A DNA stretch of 64,000 bases, taken from positions 248,001 to 312,000 of the forward strand of contig CAWFIB010000010.1 in the NCBI GenBank assembly GCA_963815775.1. Direction: 5' to 3'. A program made the position numbers and the translations under genes. The notes below the pieces were generated by a model, which searched no databases, was not told the DNA's origin, and saw nothing but the letters and a program-made list of their open reading frames with translations. This document shows positions 35,213 to 43,170 of this stretch, piece after piece (within the stretch, counting starts at the first letter, position 1; the number at the start of each line of letters is the position of its first letter). This stretch comes from CAVVDY01 sp963815775. Lineage in GTDB: Bacteria > Acidobacteriota > Terriglobia > Terriglobales > Acidobacteriaceae.

Positions 35213-37075
35213 GTGGATCCCAGGATTGTCGCTTTGACCGGCGTGTCCAAGGGCGAAAGTTATCGTTTGACCGGCGTCAAACTTACGCTCGGTCGCGACA
35301 ACTCCAACAGCGTCCAGATCGGAGATGCCACCGTCTCCAAGAAGCACTGCGCCATCGAGGCAGCAGACGGAAGTTTCGAACTTGTCGATCTTGACAGTCA
35401 TAACGGAACCTTCGTCAACGGTATTCCGGTAAAGCGGCGCTCGTTGGTACATGGCGACGTCATTCGGGTAGGTACCAGCGAGCTGCTCTTCCTGACGCGT
35501 GACGAGAGCCAGGATCGCGACGTCGAATTGCAGTACAGCGACGAGGGCACCTCGGAAACGCTCAAGACTGTGCAGCTCTCGTCTGGCCACCATGCCCCGT
35601 CGTCAAGCGACGTCGGACGGATGGCCCGCGATCTGAATGCGCTTTTCAAGATTGCCAACACCATCAACTCCATCCGTGATCCCGCACACTTGCAAACCAA
35701 GCTTCTGGAACTGATCTTCGAGGTTGTGCCCGCCGAAGTAGCGGCCATCCTACTCATGGGCCAGATGGACGAGGAGCCAACGACTGCGCACATCTATGAG
35801 CGCCGCCCGGGAGCCGGCTCGGCCCTGCGCATTCGTCGCGACGTAATTCAACGGGCACTCTGGGAGCGCGCTTCGATATTCACCGACTCCTCTCTGGACG
35901 TGACTTCGGCGGAAAACATCATGTGCGTTCCCCTCGTAGGAGTGCAGAGCACCATCGGGGTGATTTATTTGAGGTCGACCGGGCTCAAGTCAAGGTTTGC
36001 GGAAGAACACGTCCAGTTTCTAAACTCGGCGGCGGGAATTGCCGCCGTAACCCTGGAGAACGTCCTCAGCTTTGAGTCCCTGAAAGCAGAGAATCTCCGG
36101 CTTCGCAAAGTGCTCGACCCCTCCGACGCGATCATCGGAGAGAGCAAGGCCCTGCGTCGGCTCGCCGCTTTCATTGACAAAGTCGCCAAGGGCGACTCGA
36201 CCGTCCTGATTCGCGGCGAAAGTGGTACCGGAAAGGAGCTGGTGGCCCGCGCCGTTCACGCTGGCAGTTCGCGTTCCGAGAAGCCGTTCGTAGCTATCAA
36301 CTGTGCGGCCATCCCCGAGACCTTACTGGAGAGCGAACTTTTCGGCAATGAGAAAGGGGCGTTCACCGGCGCGGTTTTCAAGAAAGGCAAACTGGAGACA
36401 GCCGAAGACGGAACTATCTTTCTCGATGAGATTGGCGAACTGGCTCCTCTGCTTCAGGCCAAGCTGCTACGGGTCTTGCAGCAGAGAGAGTTTGACCGCC
36501 TTGGCGGTACCCGGCCGATAAAGCTCCAGGCCCGCATTATCGCTGCTACCAACAAGAATCTCGAGCAGGCGATCAAAGCCGGTGAGTTTCGCCAAGATCT
36601 GTATTTCCGGCTTAACGTGGTCTCCACCACTGTGCCGCCGTTGCGCGAGCATCGCGAAGATATTCCGCTGCTGGCCATTTACTTCGCAACCAAGTACGCC
36701 GAGAAGTGCGAGCGGCCTTTCAAGGGAATTTCTACTGAGGCGCGCAACATCCTCATGAGCTATGACTGGCCGGGCAATGTTCGCGAACTGGAGAATGCCA
36801 TCGAACATGCCATTGTCATGGGAACGGTCGAGGAGATCCTGCCCGAGGACTTGCCGGAGGCCTTGCTGGAGAAACCGTCGGTTCAGGTTAGCTCAGGAAA
36901 GTACCATCACGAGATCAATGAGCTCAAGAAGCGTCTCATCATCGATGCCGTCACTCAGGCCCAGGGAAGCTACATTGACGCGGCCCGGCTCTTGGGCGTC
37001 CACCCCAACTATCTGCACCGCCTGATCCGCAATCTGGAGATCAAAGACATGCTGCGGGCGGTGGAGAACCCTTAA
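35213..37075 (+). CDS. sigma54-dependent activator with FHA and GAF domains
   Basis: A 620-residue transcription activator. Domains in order are FHA (residues about 1-100, LTLGRDNSNSVQIGDATVSK and the SHNGTFVNG block, which bind phospho-threonine), GAF (about 135-305), an AAA+ sigma54-interaction domain and a Fis-type helix-turn-helix. Walker A GESGTGKE begins at 335 and the sigma54-contact loop GAFTGA at 382-387. The C-terminus has YIDAARLLGVHPNYLHRLI. The start is GTG 35213 with AGGAG upstream. FHA input suggests control by a Ser/Thr kinase. Its target promoters are unknown. Confidence 0.95.
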   Translation: MDPRIVALTGVSKGESYRLTGVKLTLGRDNSNSVQIGDATVSKKHCAIEAADGSFELVDLDSHNGTFVNGIPVKRRSLVHGDVIRVGTSELLFLTRDESQDRDVELQYSDEGTSETLKTVQLSSGHHAPSSSDVGRMARDLNALFKIANTINSIRDPAHLQTKLLELIFEVVPAEVAAILLMGQMDEEPTTAHIYERRPGAGSALRIRRDVIQRALWERASIFTDSSLDVTSAENIMCVPLVGVQSTIGVIYLRSTGLKSRFAEEHVQFLNSAAGIAAVTLENVLSFESLKAENLRLRKVLDPSDAIIGESKALRRLAAFIDKVAKGDSTVLIRGESGTGKELVARAVHAGSSRSEKPFVAINCAAIPETLLESELFGNEKGAFTGAVFKKGKLETAEDGTIFLDEIGELAPLLQAKLLRVLQQREFDRLGGTRPIKLQARIIAATNKNLEQAIKAGEFRQDLYFRLNVVSTTVPPLREHREDIPLLAIYFATKYAEKCERPFKGISTEARNILMSYDWPGNVRELENAIEHAIVMGTVEEILPEDLPEALLEKPSVQVSSGKYHHEINELKKRLIIDAVTQAQGSYIDAARLLGVHPNYLHRLIRNLEIKDMLRAVENP

Positions 37076-37153
37076 CAACGGTCGCCGTTCGCCCCCACAG
37101 TCCGCCCTTCCAATCCTCGCGCCTGGCCGATAAATTTTGCTGAGCTCCCGCCG

Positions 37154-37684
37154 CTACTGCTGGTGGATGGCCGCCCACGCCCGCGTGTCCGCAAGATCGA
37201 CGCGCATAGTGCATTCCTTTGGACCCCTATGCGCGAAGTAGATGCTGAACCTCTGCTCGGGTGCGGGTAGCTGTCCTGTTTCCATTGGTACCCGCACGAT
37301 GTCTTTCGACTGATCATACGCGGCCTTGACATCGGTGTTCTTCGAAACAATCAGCGTCCATTCCTTATGGTTAGGAATCAGGTAAAGCGTGTATGCCCCG
37401 ACTGCGAGATCCGCCCCGCCCACTACCAGTGGAGTGTTCGTGAACAGCGCCAGCGCCGTTTGCTCCGGAGCCCAGACCTTACCAAACGGCGCTTCGTGTC
37501 CCAGGTAGTTCTTCAGTTCTTTCTTTGCCAGCGTCAACTGTTGATATTTCACAGCAACCTGTTGTTGATCGTTAAAGTTGCATGTCGCCGTGGCCAGACC
37601 AGGATCGTCCGAAGCGGAACTTTGCCCAAACCCGAAGGAGGAAGCCAGGATGCAAGCGAGTGCAAGGATCGAGAGGCTACGCAT
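37154..37684 (-). CDS. DUF2911 exported protein
   Basis: A 176-residue protein with a signal peptide (LSILALACILASSFGFGQ) and a DUF2911 domain, recognised by YQQLTLAKKELKNYLGHEAP, GKVWAPEQTALALFT and LAVGAYTLYLIPNHKEWTLI. DUF2911 proteins are small periplasmic or secreted proteins of unknown function, frequent in Bacteroidetes and Acidobacteriota. It lies convergent to the sigma54 activator gene and divergent from the amidohydrolase gene. Confidence 0.88.
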   Translation of the reverse strand: MRSLSILALACILASSFGFGQSSASDDPGLATATCNFNDQQQVAVKYQQLTLAKKELKNYLGHEAPFGKVWAPEQTALALFTNTPLVVGGADLAVGAYTLYLIPNHKEWTLIVSKNTDVKAAYDQSKDIVRVPMETGQLPAPEQRFSIYFAHRGPKECTMRVDLADTRAWAAIHQQ

Positions 37685-37849
37685 TTACTGAAATCTCCCA
37701 AATAATAGATTTGTACAGATTGACTCTTACCATGGGACGTATCCGATGATAATTCGGGATGACCGCTCCCTTCCACCTGACGGCGCCGCAAACGGACCCT
37801 TTGATACCGTAAAGCTATGACAATTTTCGGCAATTTACAATGCTGAGTC

Positions 37850-39154
37850 ATGAAACCTGTTTCGCTACTGATCGCCCTGTTCCTTGGAATCCCGGTTGTT
37901 GCGCAATCGGCCCCGCAGCCTACTGCCCCCAAGGTCACCTATCTTCGTTGTGGCTCGCTCTACGACGGCATGACTGATACCGCGCATAAGAATGTAACCG
38001 TGCGCATTTCGGGAGAAAAAATCGAGAACATCAGTGCCAGCGCGCCTCCCGCCGGTGCCGAAGTTATCGATTTGTCGCACGAGGTTTGCTTGCCCGGGCT
38101 GATCGACGCTCACACCCACGTATTGCTGCAGGGTGACATCACTGCCCAGGACTACGATGTGCAGCTGCTCAAACAGTCGACGGCGTACCGCACAATTCTC
38201 GCGACAGTTTCCGCCAGGCGGGCATTGGAATATGGCTTCACCGCCATTCGCGACCTGGAAACCGAGGGCGCCGGATATGCCGACGTGGATCTGCGCAAGG
38301 CCATCAACGCCGGTATCATTCCCGGGCCCCGCATGAAAGTCGCAGGGCGCGCGATGGACGTTACTGGCGCGTATCCCCTGCTGGGCTATTCCTGGGAATT
38401 GAAGATGCCGAAGGGCGTTCAGGAGGTCGACGGCGCTGATGGCGGACGCAAGGCCGTGCGCGAGCAGATCTCCAACGGCGTCGACTGGATCAAGGTCTAT
38501 TCCGACCGCAGCTATTTCGTTCGGCCCGACGGAGTCCTGGACGATGTTCCCACTTTCACCCTCGACGAACTGCGCGCCATCGTTGACGAGGCCCATCGCG
38601 AGCGGCATAAGGTTGCGTCGCATGCTGCCGCGCTGAACGGTGTACACAATTCGGTCGAGGCAGGCGTGAACTCCATCGAGCATGGCATGTACATCTCGGA
38701 CGCCGATCTCGCGACCATGGCGGCAAAGGGCATTTATTATGTCCCCACCCTGTTTGTCGGTGAATATGTCGCTGCGGGTCGTGCCGCTGAAGGTGCTAAG
38801 GTTTGGGTTGACATGATCAAGATCCACGAAGATACCTTTCGCCGCGCGATGAGAGCAGGCGTGAAGATCGCCTTCGGCACCGACGCCGGCGGCTTTGACT
38901 GGAAAATCGATCCCGCCAAAGAGTTTGCCGTCATGGTGAAATACGGCATGTCGCCCGCTCAGGCCCTCCATTCCGCCACCATGACCGCCGCTGAGTTGTT
39001 AGGTATGCAGGACCAGATCGGCTCCATCGAGCCCGGTAAGTTCGCCGACATTGTGGCCGTCCCCGGCGATCCATTGCAGGACATTCGGCAGTTGGAGAAA
39101 GTCGACTTTGTAATGAAGGATGGGGAGGTATACAAACAGCAGGCCGCGCCGTAA
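37850..39154 (+). CDS. secreted amidohydrolase family protein
   Basis: A 434-residue metal-dependent hydrolase with a signal peptide (SLLIALFLGIPVVAQSA). The metal-binding HxH is H88/H90 in GLIDAHTHV. Further ligands are seen in HKVASHAAALNG and NSIEHGMYI, and the Asp in AFGTDAGGF. A C-terminal PGKFADIVAVPGDPLQDI block closes the composite beta domain. It resembles imidazolonepropionase-like amidohydrolases and Xaa-Pro dipeptidase-type enzymes common in Acidobacteriota; substrate is unknown, with peptides or cyclic amides likely. It acts in the periplasm. Confidence 0.92.
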   Translation: MKPVSLLIALFLGIPVVAQSAPQPTAPKVTYLRCGSLYDGMTDTAHKNVTVRISGEKIENISASAPPAGAEVIDLSHEVCLPGLIDAHTHVLLQGDITAQDYDVQLLKQSTAYRTILATVSARRALEYGFTAIRDLETEGAGYADVDLRKAINAGIIPGPRMKVAGRAMDVTGAYPLLGYSWELKMPKGVQEVDGADGGRKAVREQISNGVDWIKVYSDRSYFVRPDGVLDDVPTFTLDELRAIVDEAHRERHKVASHAAALNGVHNSVEAGVNSIEHGMYISDADLATMAAKGIYYVPTLFVGEYVAAGRAAEGAKVWVDMIKIHEDTFRRAMRAGVKIAFGTDAGGFDWKIDPAKEFAVMVKYGMSPAQALHSATMTAAELLGMQDQIGSIEPGKFADIVAVPGDPLQDIRQLEKVDFVMKDGEVYKQQAAP

Positions 39155-39225
39155 GACCTGAGGGTTGAGCTTCTTCGCTTCGCCTTACTGCCGCAGCCCG
39201 GTTCTTGCACGCGGAGTGACTCGGA

Positions 39226-39266
39226 TCACAGACTTGCCGATCTCTGACTCACCACAATGTCTGTGA
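39226..39266. promoter_or_regulatory. inverted repeat upstream of the Cys-rich gene cluster
   Basis: TCACAGAC (39226-39233) and GTCTGTGA (39259-39266) are exact reverse complements, 25 bases apart and 36 bases before the ATG at 39302. This could be an operator for the small Cys-rich proteins. No regulator gene is adjacent, so this is only a candidate. Confidence 0.3.
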
Positions 39267-39301
39267 CCGAATCTTTCGCCCACGGCAAAAGTTGAGGAAT
39301 C

Positions 39302-39667
39302 ATGAAATTCAAGCTAACGGCTCTTCTTGCAACACTTATTTTCACGCTGGCCTTGTCGGCGCAGACCGCATCACAGGGCACACAACCCGCGCCTGGTCAG
39401 AATAAGAATGCCTGCGCCTGTTGCAGCCAGGGCAACGCCCAAGCCGCGTCAGCCACCTGCTGCAATGGGAATTGCAAAGACCAAAAATGCCCCATGATGT
39501 CCGGCGGCGCTTCCGGCGCCAAGTGTCCGATGATGGCACAGAACCGGACCATACCGAACGGAAAGATGGGCTGCTCAGGGAATAAGTGCTCAATGCACGC
39601 CAAAGGCAATCACGGGAAAGGCTGTTGTTGCGGCAATGTGAGTGGAAATGCGACCAGCAGCATGTGA
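39302..39667 (+). CDS. small secreted Cys/Met-rich protein, probably metal binding
   Basis: A 121-residue protein with a signal peptide (LTALLATLIFTLALSAQ). The mature part has 13 Cys, many Met, His, Gly and Asn residues, including ACACC, TCCNGNCK, two KCPMM motifs and GCCCGN. Such composition suggests binding of soft metals such as copper or zinc in the periplasm. A GAGGAAT ribosome site precedes ATG 39302. It begins a cluster of three exported Cys-rich proteins. No known metallothionein family was recognised. Confidence 0.75.
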   Translation: MKFKLTALLATLIFTLALSAQTASQGTQPAPGQNKNACACCSQGNAQAASATCCNGNCKDQKCPMMSGGASGAKCPMMAQNRTIPNGKMGCSGNKCSMHAKGNHGKGCCCGNVSGNATSSM

Positions 39668-39760
39668 ACGAGTTCCTGCTGACCGTCAACTGTGATCGGA
39701 TAACCCGTTACCGGTTGCACCGTCAAAAGGAAAGCACGTCTCGATTTTGATCAAGTAACG

Positions 39761-40222
39761 ATGGCCTTGCCCCGACAATCACGCTTACGCTTCGCCTTAG
39801 TGCTGGCGGTCTCGTTGGCAACCTGGTCTGACGCGGCGTTGGCGGCGTTTGTCTGTCCCCAGCTCTCCGGTTGCCCACACCAGGCAACAAACCAGACAGA
39901 AGCCAACGCAAGCAATCAGGCCATCCAGCATGCCGGGCATTCGAGCCCAGGCTTAATGCCGTGCTGCCCCGGGCACGGGCAGAGGGCCTGGCAGTGCGAC
40001 ATGGCGGTGCGGAATTGCTGTGTATGGAAACACAACGATCCTCCTCCCGCTGCCGTCCAGAATCCGTCGAGACATCTTGGGTCCTGCCACGTGGTTGCTC
40101 TGTTGTCAGCGGCGGCAACCGATCAAGCCTCCCTGGCCCTGGATCCCTGGACGCACAGCTCCGATTCAGCCCCTCCCTACGTCAAGCCCGTTAGTCAGAA
40201 AAAGACCGACCTCAGGATTTAG
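39761..40222 (+). CDS. secreted Cys-containing protein of unknown function
   Basis: A 153-residue ORF with a clear signal peptide (LRFALVLAVSLATWSDAALA). The mature part has eight Cys, in CPQLSGCPH, MPCCPGHG, QCDMAVRNCC and GSCHVV, and a Pro/Ser-rich tail. No strong ribosome site is visible before ATG 39761. The exported Cys-rich character matches its two neighbours on the same strand, which supports it as a real gene of the same group. Possible role in metal binding or redox at the cell envelope; nothing firm. Confidence 0.6.
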   Translation: MALPRQSRLRFALVLAVSLATWSDAALAAFVCPQLSGCPHQATNQTEANASNQAIQHAGHSSPGLMPCCPGHGQRAWQCDMAVRNCCVWKHNDPPPAAVQNPSRHLGSCHVVALLSAAATDQASLALDPWTHSSDSAPPYVKPVSQKKTDLRI

Positions 40223-40320
40223 AGCCCTCGCTCGCCTTGTCTTGCGGCGGGTCGAACCGTCGCCCGAGCAAGTTCGCGGAAGTGTATCTCCGCCTAACCG
40301 TGAATCTTGAGGAAATGAAA

Positions 40321-40536
40321 ATGAAGTCGAAGTTGCAAATCGCAATCTGCATGCTGGCCCTCTCGCTGACCGCGATGGCCCAAACCTCACCCGCATTGCC
40401 TTTCTCGCAGAATGCAGCCCCCTGTTCTTGTTGCGCTGAGTGCCAGGGAACCAGCGACTGCTGCAATGCCTCCCCAACCTGCGGAAGCTGCTGCGATAAC
40501 CAGCCGCCCTGCTGTGACGCGGCCTGCTGCAACTAG
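40321..40536 (+). CDS. small secreted Cys-rich protein with CC pairs
   Basis: A 71-residue protein. GAGG at 40309-40312 is 8 bases before ATG 40321; ATG 40315 is an alternative. A signal peptide (LQIAICMLALSLTAMAQ) is followed by a short mature domain in which 13 of the last 37 residues are Cys, with repeated CC pairs (CSCCAEC, DCCN, SCCDN, PCCDAACCN). It resembles a disulphide- or metal-cluster mini-protein. No family was recognised. It is followed by a strong hairpin and ends the Cys-rich cluster. Confidence 0.7.
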   Translation: MKSKLQIAICMLALSLTAMAQTSPALPFSQNAAPCSCCAECQGTSDCCNASPTCGSCCDNQPPCCDAACCN

Positions 40537-40546
40537 AACCAGGGCC

Positions 40547-40604
40547 CAGTTGACCGTCAAGGTCAACTGACAATGCCCCCGGGCTCTTCGAGCCCGGGGG
40601 CATT
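40547..40604. terminator. two hairpins between convergent genes
   Basis: CAGTTGACC/GGTCAACTG (40547-40569) is followed by a perfect 15-bp stem with a 3-base loop (AATGCCCCCGGGCTC at 40572-40586 and its complement to 40604). No clear T-run is present. The position between convergent stops suggests a bidirectional terminator. Confidence 0.7.
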
Positions 40605-40622
40605 ACCGTCTTCGACCACCGA

Positions 40623-41186
40623 TTAGCGCAAATGTATCTCGAAGCTGATCTCGATTTCGTCCTTCACTCGCACGGTTCCGCCTGCAATTTTTATCGGCGT
40701 AATCCCGAAGTCTGTCTGCTTCAGGCTCACTGAGCCCTTGTAGGTTCCCTCTTGGAAGCTAACCGGCACCGTGATTTCGCGAGCGGCGCCGTGCAATTTC
40801 AACTCGCCCACCACTCGATAGGTCTGCGGGTCCACCATCTCCACTCGCTTCGAAGCGAAACTGATAACCGGGAATTTCTCCACCTCGAGCACCTTTGGCC
40901 CCTTCATCGTGCTCTCAATTTCCTGGTGCTCCGATTCGCTGCCTTCCGTGTCCGCAAGTCTCAGGTCCGCCGCCTTGAACGACAGGGAGACCGTGCGCGT
41001 CGCCGCGTCGACCGTTCCCGAAGCAATAGGCGCCTTGACGATATGGTTGTGGGCCAACCCCGAGAATAGTCCAGTCTTGTACACCTTCACTGTGACCGTC
41101 GAGTGCGTGGTATCGATCGCAACCGGCTGCGCTATCGCGGCCGTGGCCATCATTAGTCCCAGCACGAGCATTAGCCTTCGTATCAT
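40623..41186 (-). CDS. YceI family periplasmic protein
   Basis: A 187-residue exported lipocalin-like protein. The signal peptide is LMLVLGLMMATAAIAQ. YceI blocks are IDTTHSTVTVKVYKTGLFSG, FPVISFASKRVEMVDPQT and LKQTDFGITPIKIAGGTVRV. YceI folds bind polyisoprenoid or other hydrophobic ligands in a beta barrel. It is transcribed convergently with the Cys-rich cluster. The specific ligand is unknown. Confidence 0.88.
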   Translation of the reverse strand: MIRRLMLVLGLMMATAAIAQPVAIDTTHSTVTVKVYKTGLFSGLAHNHIVKAPIASGTVDAATRTVSLSFKAADLRLADTEGSESEHQEIESTMKGPKVLEVEKFPVISFASKRVEMVDPQTYRVVGELKLHGAAREITVPVSFQEGTYKGSVSLKQTDFGITPIKIAGGTVRVKDEIEISFEIHLR

Positions 41187-41285
41187 CGCGTTTCAATGCC
41201 CCTTAGAGGCGCGCACAAGCAATTCGAGCCCAGCGCGTAAGCATCGCTGGGCCGGAAGAGATTTTTCGGAATGGACGCAGCAGTC

Positions 41286-42230
41286 CTAGTGCGACACTGC
41301 CGCGAACAGGTCCGATTTCAGCAAAGCCTGAAAGCGCTGATCATCCGTCTTGAAGTGCATCTGCACCATGTCGTGTGTGCTGTCGACGGTCGTTCCCTCC
41401 AACGCTAGCTTTTCGGTGGGCGTGCCTGACATCCTGCGATACACCACGCCGGCATTTACCAGCGAGGCGAGACTCGCGGCTGTCAGCGTGTCTGACGTCT
41501 TGACGTTGAGGTCGAAGGTCACGCCATTGTCGAAATTCATCATGTAGTCGGACGCCAGCAAGCGCTTCTTCACCACATCATAATTGGCGACCGCGGCCGC
41601 CTGTCCCAGCGCCGATCGCATCATGTACTGCGTGCCCAACTGGTCCAGAACGCTCCACACAGGGGCAGAGTCCACGTCTGACACCAGATCGTTCATCTGG
41701 GAGTTCTTTTCCATCGAATCTGCACCCTTGTCGCGGACGTCGAGCGCTCCATGCAGCGCTGACGTGTCGCCGAAAACGATCGTCGATGGATCAAGAAACG
41801 CCATGTTCAGCCCTGCCGCCATCGGATAGATGTAGGTCAGCAGGTACTTCTCCGGTTTGATCTTCTTCAGCCGTGCCTTCTGCACGAACTCTTTCTGCTT
41901 GAACGGGCCCTGCGCAATTCCAATGCTGTGCAGTTTGCCCTTCGCGTCGCGGTAGTTGACGAAGGTAAGCTGCTCGGCATCCTGGTCGGGATCGATCCCG
42001 GTCGCCCGTAGCGCCGACTCGAACTCTTTCAGCGTGTCGGGCATGACCCGGTCCTTCAGGGCCCGGGCAGTCGGAGAGTTACGCAGCTCGCGGTAATCCA
42101 CCGAGATCATCTGCTGGATTGCTGACGGGATCACAGTACGCGCGCTGCTGCTCAGAGGAGCTGCCAGTGCCGTCCCTGCCAAAACAGACAGCATGGTCAG
42201 GGCAAAAGCGAAATATTTCATAAGGGTCAT
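41286..42230 (-). CDS. exported protein of unknown function
   Basis: A 314-residue protein with a signal peptide (FAFALTMLSVLAGTALAAP). The mature part is mixed alpha/beta with blocks such as MISVDYRELRNSPTARALKD and AFLDPSTIVFGDTSALHGAL. The pattern looks like proteins that compare a model substrate value, but I recognise no domain with certainty. It is likely periplasmic. About 110 bases separate it from the upstream minus-strand gene (42345-42803), so the two may be co-transcribed. Confidence 0.7.
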   Translation of the reverse strand: MTLMKYFAFALTMLSVLAGTALAAPLSSSARTVIPSAIQQMISVDYRELRNSPTARALKDRVMPDTLKEFESALRATGIDPDQDAEQLTFVNYRDAKGKLHSIGIAQGPFKQKEFVQKARLKKIKPEKYLLTYIYPMAAGLNMAFLDPSTIVFGDTSALHGALDVRDKGADSMEKNSQMNDLVSDVDSAPVWSVLDQLGTQYMMRSALGQAAAVANYDVVKKRLLASDYMMNFDNGVTFDLNVKTSDTLTAASLASLVNAGVVYRRMSGTPTEKLALEGTTVDSTHDMVQMHFKTDDQRFQALLKSDLFAAVSH

Positions 42231-42344
42231 TTTAGCCGAGAATGCCGGGGATCGCGCTCCATAACCTGAATTTGTCGCTCATCGACCTACCCGTACTTCG
42301 CGCCCATCCCCCGCCTTCGCTGAGTTCAATTGATCTAACCCATT

Positions 42345-42803
42345 CTATTTGGGATTGTTTCCCGCATTCTCCTTGGCAGCTTTTTGTTCCTTCTGTTTGC
42401 TCTTGCTGACGGGAGCTGTCTCGGCGGGCGGCGAACACTTCTCAGCCATCACCTCAAAACTCGCCGCCTCGAAGCGACGGTAGTCCTTGCCCTTCTCGTC
42501 CTTCAGCTCAGGAACTGCCACCCACTGCCCCGTCAACTTAACCTTTCCCCCTGCCGCTTTCGTCAGCTCGTCGGGACCAACTACGTCCACTCCGGAACGG
42601 TACTGCATGCTCCTCAGCTCGAAGTGGCCGTCAGAATCGGGGCCGATCAAACAGCCGATGACGGTGGATGTCTTCCTGGTAGATGGATCAGCCGGTTTAG
42701 CAGCGCTTGAGCTGGAAGCTTGTGCCGATGCACCCGCGCTCAGCCCCAACCCAAGAATCACTATGGAAAGCACCCGGCTCATAACTGTAATTAGATGCTT
42801 CAT
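42345..42803 (-). CDS. small exported protein of unknown function
   Basis: A 152-residue protein with a signal peptide (VLSIVILGLGLSAGASAQA), a compact beta-rich domain (VIGCLIGPDSDGHFELRSMQ, GGKVKLTGQWVAVPEL) and a Lys/Gln/Ala-rich tail. The domain resembles small single-domain proteins repeated in Acidobacteriota genomes, but no named family is certain. It marks the last clearly chromosomal gene before the phage-like block. Confidence 0.65.
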   Translation of the reverse strand: MKHLITVMSRVLSIVILGLGLSAGASAQASSSSAAKPADPSTRKTSTVIGCLIGPDSDGHFELRSMQYRSGVDVVGPDELTKAAGGKVKLTGQWVAVPELKDEKGKDYRRFEAASFEVMAEKCSPPAETAPVSKSKQKEQKAAKENAGNNPK

Positions 42804-42863
42804 TATCGGCCATGGTTAACGCCTTCACCAAGGCGGCGCCATTCCCCGGCGCCGCCCGCTGTT

Positions 42864-43127
42864 CTAGCTTGTCTTCTTGGTCCAGACCGAAGCGTTCAGG
42901 CAGGCCACCACGCCATCGATCACCTTGGTCAAACCGTCGTTGAACTTTGACGGATCGACGATCTGTTTGTTGGCAATGGCATCGGTCGCCGACAGCGCCG
43001 ACTGCACAAATGTGAGGGCTACGTTCTTCTTCTCGTTTCCCGATTTTGCTCCGAACAGCCCCTCAACTCCATGCACAATCGACGGCACCAGCGAGATGCC
43101 CTGAAGTAGTTTCGAAAGAAAGTTCAT
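42864..43127 (-). CDS. small phage-associated protein of unknown function
   Basis: An 87-residue protein. Double ATG at 43125-43130 with GGAG upstream favours 43127 as start. A short hydrophobic N-terminal segment (FLSKLLQGISLVPSIVHGVE) and an Ala-rich remainder (ALTFVQSALSATDAIANKQI) are seen. It is last in the structural operon, where small holin-like or tail-associated proteins often lie, but the hydrophobic part is too short for a confident holin call. Confidence 0.6.
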   Translation of the reverse strand: MNFLSKLLQGISLVPSIVHGVEGLFGAKSGNEKKNVALTFVQSALSATDAIANKQIVDPSKFNDGLTKVIDGVVACLNASVWTKKTS

Positions 43128-43170
43128 CATTGCTCCTTGTTCTTGAATGTGTAGGTTCGCACCCCGCCAA

